Source: Haloterrigena sp. H1 (GTDB lineage: Archaea > Halobacteriota > Halobacteria > Halobacteriales > Natrialbaceae). From it: a stretch of DNA of 64,000 nt. Position 1 is the first letter of the stretch. Every line of letters begins with the position of its first letter. A model generated the notes under the pieces. The model ran no database searches, was not told the origin of the DNA, and worked only from the letters and a program-made list of their open reading frames with translations. This document shows, in pieces, positions 59,819 through 64,000 of this stretch. The stretch is from NCBI RefSeq assembly GCF_005938085.1, contig NZ_SMZK01000002.1:496001-560000 (forward strand). The letters run 5' to 3'. A program made the position numbers and the translations under genes.

Positions 59819-61270
59819 TCAGTAATTTAGATAAACTGTTTTAGTAGTTGTGAAGAAATCGAGGCCAGCGTCGCCCTGTTCCCGATACGTATTCGTGGAA
59901 GAGTTCTTGTAGCCACCGAATGGGACATGCAGTTCCAGTCCGGTCGTTTTCTCGTTAACTTTAGCGACACCTGCCTCGATGTCGTCAATAAACTGGTTTG
60001 CTTCTGTGAGATTCTGCGTGACGATACTTGAAGAGAGGCCGAACTGAACATCATTTGCGACTGCAAGCGCCTCCTCGAAATCCGCGACTTCAATTATCGA
60101 TAGTACCGGTCCAAAGATCTCTTCTTGAGCGATCTGCATGTCGCTGGTCACATCAGAGAAGACAGTCGGTTCGACAAAATGTCCGTCATCGTACTGTTGA
60201 TCAGTAGGCCGGCTACCACCGGTTTCGAGCGTTGCGCCTTCCTTCTCACCGACATCGACATAATCTAGGGTTGATTCAACTTCGTCTTGCGAGACGTGAG
60301 GCCCCATATCAGGGTCCTCGAGTCCAGGCCCAATATCGAGCGATTCAGCATACTCAGTAATCAACTGAGTAAACTCGTTATAGATATCTTCGTGGACAAT
60401 CGCACGCGAAGTAGCAGTGCAGGACTGTCCCGTAGTTCCGAACGTCCCAGAGCCGACTATGGTGACAGCTTCATCAAGATCGGCACTTGGCATGACGATT
60501 GTCGGGTTTTTCCCGCCCATCTCACATTGAACACGCTTCAGATCGTCTGCCGCAGACTGTGCGACCATTGTTCCAACCGTTGTGCTACCCGTGAACGAAA
60601 CACCATCAATACTATCATGCTGATATAACGCAGATCCAACTTCGCTCCCGGAACCGGTTACGTAGTTAGCGACACCTTCAGGGAGCCCTGCCTCGTCAAG
60701 GCACTCGAAAATCGCTTGTGAAACACGAGGTGCCTCTGATGCTGGTTTTAGAACAACTGTGTTCCCGGCTGCGAGCGCAGGCGCAAGCTTCCATGCTGGA
60801 ATTGCGATTGGATAGTTCCAGGGTGTAATGAGCCCTACTGTTCCAAGTGGTTCACTTTTTGTGTACAGTTCCATGTTTGGCTCACTCGGGGATTTGATGG
60901 TACCCCCGAAATCACGGGCCTTCTCGGCATAGTAGTAGAAAATATCAACCGCTCGTTGTACCTCTCCAGCGGCCTCACTTCTTGTTTTCCCCTCCTCGCG
61001 GGAGAGCGTTTCAGTGAGTTCGTCTATCCGGTCTTCAAGCAGTGATGCAGTCTCGAGTAGAATTTTTCCTCGGTCAACACCAGGTGTTGCCGCCCATTCT
61101 GGTTGTGCTGCTGAGGCTGCATCGATAGCCTGATTTGCGTCTGCCGCAGTGGACAGTTGGAAATGACCGATGATATCCTCTACGTCTGCAGGGTTATTGA
61201 CAGAGAACGTATTGCCAGATTTCGATTCAACCCACTCACCGTTACAGTAGTTTCTGTACGTGTCCGACAT
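59819..61270 (-). CDS. NAD(P)-dependent aldehyde dehydrogenase (2-oxoglutarate semialdehyde type)
   Basis: A 483-residue ALDH with Glu250 ([14 protein letters not shown]), Cys284 ([12 protein letters not shown]) and [20 protein letters not shown]. The start [16 protein letters not shown] and the C-terminal [19 protein letters not shown] recall dehydrogenases of 2,5-dioxovalerate (2-oxoglutarate semialdehyde) in haloarchaeal sugar-acid pathways. Its stop codon lies 16 bases from the IS6 relic. No sugar-acid genes are near, so the substrate is uncertain. Confidence 0.86.
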   Translation of the reverse strand: MSDTYRNYCNGEWVESKSGNTFSVNNPADVEDIIGHFQLSTAADANQAIDAASAAQPEWAATPGVDRGKILLETASLLEDRIDELTETLSREEGKTRSEAAGEVQRAVDIFYYYAEKARDFGGTIKSPSEPNMELYTKSEPLGTVGLITPWNYPIAIPAWKLAPALAAGNTVVLKPASEAPRVSQAIFECLDEAGLPEGVANYVTGSGSEVGSALYQHDSIDGVSFTGSTTVGTMVAQSAADDLKRVQCEMGGKNPTIVMPSADLDEAVTIVGSGTFGTTGQSCTATSRAIVHEDIYNEFTQLITEYAESLDIGPGLEDPDMGPHVSQDEVESTLDYVDVGEKEGATLETGGSRPTDQQYDDGHFVEPTVFSDVTSDMQIAQEEIFGPVLSIIEVADFEEALAVANDVQFGLSSSIVTQNLTEANQFIDDIEAGVAKVNEKTTGLELHVPFGGYKNSSTNTYREQGDAGLDFFTTTKTVYLNY

Positions 61271-61558
61271 ACAGACAATATTTCGCTACGAACTATCTTA
61301 GATGTTTGGAAAGAGTTCGTGATGGCACTGGTAAATCGAGGCTGATGAGTAAGAAGCCCTTCTATCAAGAACTTTTTCTCCCCAACGTGCGACGAAAGCA
61401 CCGACGTAGTTCCTTCGGGAACTCAAAGAGAGACACCGCGTCACAGACACGGAGTCTCTCGTCGATGGGATGGGCCCTAACTGACTTCGCAAGAACTGAT
61501 CGAAGCGGCGATTTCGATTAGTCTGAGCGAAATATCGTGAAATCTATTTTAGGCTTCA
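61271..61558. other. Intergenic region up to the right inverted repeat
   Basis: Holds the promoter zone of the aldehyde dehydrogenase gene. No gene is seen. The unique DNA ends at 61558 (TAGGCTTCA). Confidence 0.4.
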
Positions 61559-61658
61559 TGCAGTGTTGAACGCAAGACAGCGCCGTCATAGGAATTTTGA
61601 CATTCACTTTTCCACCGGTAACTACGCTCTATCGGTAGGTTCTGAGATCGGACGATTC

Positions 61659-62629
61659 GATTTCAGCCGACTTGTGCAGTAATCAAAACGTCAGTTTCAC
61701 AAGATACTGCACGAAGTGTGAGATGGACGATGGCGATGCCTCTCTCGAATACGTCCGGAGAAGAGGAGCAGGCGGCGAGCCTTAACTCGCCGCCTGCGCA
61801 AGGTTATGGACGATGCACTTCCGTGTGAGCTCCCGGAACTGGCCATGCCAGCTCCGGGAGCGGATCTCGTCGCCATCGTCCTTCAGCATCGCAAATACGG
61901 TCTCACTCATTGACCGTTGATTGTAGACTTCGTCGTCAATTCTGACGTTATGTGCCTTCTTGAGTGCGTTTTGCTCACAGTGTTTAATCACTGGTCGCGT
62001 TGACGCTTCACGACAGGCCTCCCGGAGATTGCTCCATGAGTACATCTTGTCAGCCAGAAGTGCCTGCAGGTCTTCGGCATTGCGCCGAAAGACCTGCAGC
62101 CCAATGTGGCCGTCATAGGCTTTCTTTGTGGTGAAATGAGCGTCCATGATAGCAAGTGACTCCGTATCGACGAGCAGCGTTGTCTTCATCGCATTGAACG
62201 AGTAGCCGACACGATTTCGGTAGTGCGAACTAGCCTGATCTCGCTGGAAGCCGCTGGCATCGATCGAAGCAGTTCCCGAGAGCCCCGCCTGCTCCGCTGA
62301 CCGGCGGAGCAGGCGGCGCAACTCTTTCATCGGGAATTCTCCGTCCCACACGCTGAAAGACGTGTAATCAGGTGATTTCTCAAGGCCAAACACAGCAAGA
62401 ATTCCCGGCATCTCGTTCAGATAGTCCTCGAACTGCCGGAGCGGCTTGTTGACTTCCTCTTTGAGCAAGAGCAACGCGATCTTCGTGGATTTGTCGTACC
62501 CGTCGTCGCCGTCGGCGACGGCGGGTACGTCTGGCTCTTCTACGTGGGTTATGGCAAACTCTTGAAACGTCTGTGCGAGGTTCCTGAGACGTCCCATATC
62601 GCCAGACGGCGTCCAAATCCCCTGAAATC
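61659..62629 (-). mobile_element. ISH1-group insertion sequence, right copy
   Basis: Same element and flanks as 17234-18204, in opposite orientation. Identical ends (GATTTCAG) and identical flanking octamers show that the IS was copied together with the surrounding DNA and did not insert independently. Confidence 0.65.
61782..62597 (-). CDS. IS5-family (ISH1-like) transposase, second copy
   Basis: The 271-residue product is identical to that of 17266-18081, with the same DDE residues (Asp113, Asp183, Glu232). Two identical sources of the transposase could mobilise either IS copy, or provide homology for inversion of the 43 kb between them. Confidence 0.88.
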   Translation of the reverse strand: MGRLRNLAQTFQEFAITHVEEPDVPAVADGDDGYDKSTKIALLLLKEEVNKPLRQFEDYLNEMPGILAVFGLEKSPDYTSFSVWDGEFPMKELRRLLRRSAEQAGLSGTASIDASGFQRDQASSHYRNRVGYSFNAMKTTLLVDTESLAIMDAHFTTKKAYDGHIGLQVFRRNAEDLQALLADKMYSWSNLREACREASTRPVIKHCEQNALKKAHNVRIDDEVYNQRSMSETVFAMLKDDGDEIRSRSWHGQFRELTRKCIVHNLAQAAS

Positions 62630-62792
62630 AGCGATACAATCCGCAGAAGGCGTCGGCATTCAACAGAGCAACAATATGGACACGCTGCGAGCCTGCATCG
62701 CCTACGAAAACCAACACCAACAACGTGTCCCAATCCTCCGGTTACTCGAGAAGCGAGCCAACGAACTCCGTTCACAGGACAAGGATGACTAA
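62630..62792 (+). pseudogene. Conserved hypothetical C-terminal fragment, second copy
   Basis: Identical to the fragment at 17071-17233: AIQSAEGVGIQQSNNMDTL to the end ANELRSQDKDD. Cut by the IS at the same base. Confidence 0.55.
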
Positions 62793-62883
62793 CTCGACGT
62801 GCCTGCTGGCAGATTGTAGGACGACCGGGAGGAACCCTGCCAATTCCTTGCTCTGCACGTGGTGCCACAGAAGCCGTTAGCAG

Positions 62884-63402
62884 TCATCCCTGTACCTCCG
62901 TCCCTTCCCGGAAGCTCGTGAGGTCGTCAATACGCTCTTCGAGTGCTTCGATTTCCTGTTGCAGTTCCTCGGCTTCTGTCTCCTCGCTAGCGGCAAGTCG
63001 GTCCTTCAAGCCCTGGAGGCGTGACTCCTTGACGTCGTCATCAACCTCCGCCTTGCGAACGTATTCGCTCTCATCGATCTCATAGACATCGGACTCGGTG
63101 AGTGTCGTCACCTCGAGTGCTTCGTCGACTTTCTGGCGATCAACGCTCATGACGCGCTCACGGTCGATCCCTTCCGCCTCGAGCATCGAGAGGACGTCCT
63201 CGTCGTCTTTGAGCGAGCGGTTACGGCGACTCGTGCGCTGGACCGAGCCGTACTGACCGGCAACAGGACGGTCGTGATGGAGCCGTGAGAGAAGCACATC
63301 GGCGACTTCCTGTCGAAAGTCGTTAGCGTCACGCTGGACATCCGACAGCAGTGTGTAGAGATTCACCAGTGTGGATGTCTCTAAGTCAGGTAATTCGGTC
63401 AC
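62884..63402 (-). CDS. Acidic coiled-coil accessory protein, second copy
   Basis: Identical in sequence to the product of 16461-16979 (GTG start at 63402). The presence of two unbroken identical copies points to recent duplication, not to a special demand for the protein. Confidence 0.6.
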   Translation of the reverse strand: MTELPDLETSTLVNLYTLLSDVQRDANDFRQEVADVLLSRLHHDRPVAGQYGSVQRTSRRNRSLKDDEDVLSMLEAEGIDRERVMSVDRQKVDEALEVTTLTESDVYEIDESEYVRKAEVDDDVKESRLQGLKDRLAASEETEAEELQQEIEALEERIDDLTSFREGTEVQG

Positions 63403-63705
63403 ATCGTGGCCCTCTCGCTCGTCCCCTCGTTGTACGCTTTGTGAGACGGACCCTTCACCCATTCGGTGGCTTCGCTGGCGTCTACAGGTGGACAAGGCAA
63501 GTGCCTCAGGTTTTGTCCCGGAGATACCAACGAATTTCGAGCGGGGAGATGATCCGGGTCGTGAGAAGGTCATTCTATGACCCACTCATAGATATTATAA
63601 TTCCCACACTATCATCACAATTCTCCACAGAGGTTTGTAAACGAGTGTATCTTGCAATTCGGGTTTAGAAAACGCTATACGGCTGGATCACAAGAGTTCT
63701 GCAAA

Positions 63706-64000
63706 ATGAATACGTTAAAGCTTGACATGGTCCAGTACGACTGTCCGTACATCAGGACTACTCGAGAACACGACATCACCTTTCACACCCAACACTGGGA
63801 CTTCAACCAGGCGGATCGGACCCTCGAGACGCGGCTGCTTGCGATCGGGGAGAACCCAAAAGAGCTACACGGTGCACTCGAGACGCTCACTGGCTACGAG
63901 ATGCTTCAGGGGTATGAACTCCTCTCTCGGAAACAGAATACGGCGCTCATCCGGTCGCGAATCGATGAAACTGACGCCATGCAGACGATCCGCGATAATG
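63706..64000 (+). CDS. HTH_10 regulator, second copy (partial)
   Basis: From ATG 63706 (MNTLKLDMVQYDCPYIRTTR) the first 98 codons are identical to the regulator at 15429-16157, then the window ends. The HTH_10 domain itself lies outside the window. Whether this copy is complete and what follows it would show how far the duplication reaches. Confidence 0.75.
   Translation, partial: MNTLKLDMVQYDCPYIRTTREHDITFHTQHWDFNQADRTLETRLLAIGENPKELHGALETLTGYEMLQGYELLSRKQNTALIRSRIDETDAMQTIRDN

Larger units (their letters stand above)
61559..64000 (-). repeat. Long inverted repeat, right copy (cut by window edge)
   Basis: The reverse complement of 15863-18304. It starts at TGCAGTGTTGAACGC and is still matching at the last base of the window. 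Confidence 0.9.

Overview
The window reads as DNA of a halophilic archaeon (class Halobacteria, most likely a Natrialbales-type genus such as Natrinema, Haloterrigena or Natronorubrum). The evidence is acidic proteomes, a TFB transcription factor, bacterio-opsin-activator (HTH_10) regulators, a HalOD1 domain, DUF7344-type winged helices, many Tat lipoproteins, PadR regulators and ISH-type insertion sequences. I see no rRNA, tRNA or CRISPR array. The many broken genes, insertion sequences, toxin-antitoxin pairs and a plasmid-type primase gene suggest a secondary replicon or a plastic chromosomal island; which of the two cannot be decided from the sequence.

Region by region: 0-2.4 kb holds the end of an ABC exporter and a CPBP protease. 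2.4-8.7 kb is accessory DNA: a PIN/RHH toxin-antitoxin pair, frameshifted metallopeptidase and Mrr-endonuclease relics, two divergent bat-type regulators, a HalOD1 pair, two truncated genes fused tail to tail near 7.3 kb, and IS relics. 8.75-15.4 kb is a clean catabolic cluster (3-hydroxybutyrate-dehydrogenase-like SDR, small membrane protein, SSS symporter, 23-residue membrane microprotein, thiolase, zinc-less DUF35 protein, two-subunit CoA-transferase) that fits uptake and thiolysis of a short 3-hydroxy or 3-keto acid. 15.4-18.3 kb carries another bat-type regulator, a coiled-coil protein and an ISH1-like IS; at least 2,442 bp of this is repeated, inverted and apparently identical, at 61,559-64,000 and runs off the window. 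18.3-22.6 kb has an M48 protease, a winged-helix pair and a four-gene redox operon (ApbE flavin transferase, calcium-type TSP3 protein, haem-binding membrane protein, Glu/Tyr/His-rich exported protein).

22.7-30 kb mixes zinc-ribbon proteins (one nonsense-broken, one missing a zinc Cys), stress proteins, a CBS-domain protein fused to a ribosome-hibernation-like domain, and an RPA-like OB-fold protein next to a very GC-rich non-coding block. 30-38.3 kb holds exported proteins, a lamin-tail/metallo-beta-lactamase lipoprotein, tandem PadR regulators, an SDR, a ferritin-like protein and TFB. 38.5-42.2 kb is a nested insertion site: a fic/doc toxin gene split by a TnpB element whose removal exactly restores the frame, with a second element upstream (terminal inverted repeats, 10-bp target duplication) that carries two lipoprotein genes and no transposase. 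42.2-53 kb carries small plasmid-type genes, a second PIN/RHH pair, Usp, an FG-GAP-like lipoprotein, an M48 protease with a primase-like gene downstream of iteron-like repeats, arsM/arsR, and a CBS gene split by an IS6-family element. 53-61.3 kb is a second catabolic block (glutaryl-CoA dehydrogenase, class III CoA-transferase, Lrp regulator, two aldehyde dehydrogenases), consistent with glutarate or semialdehyde catabolism.
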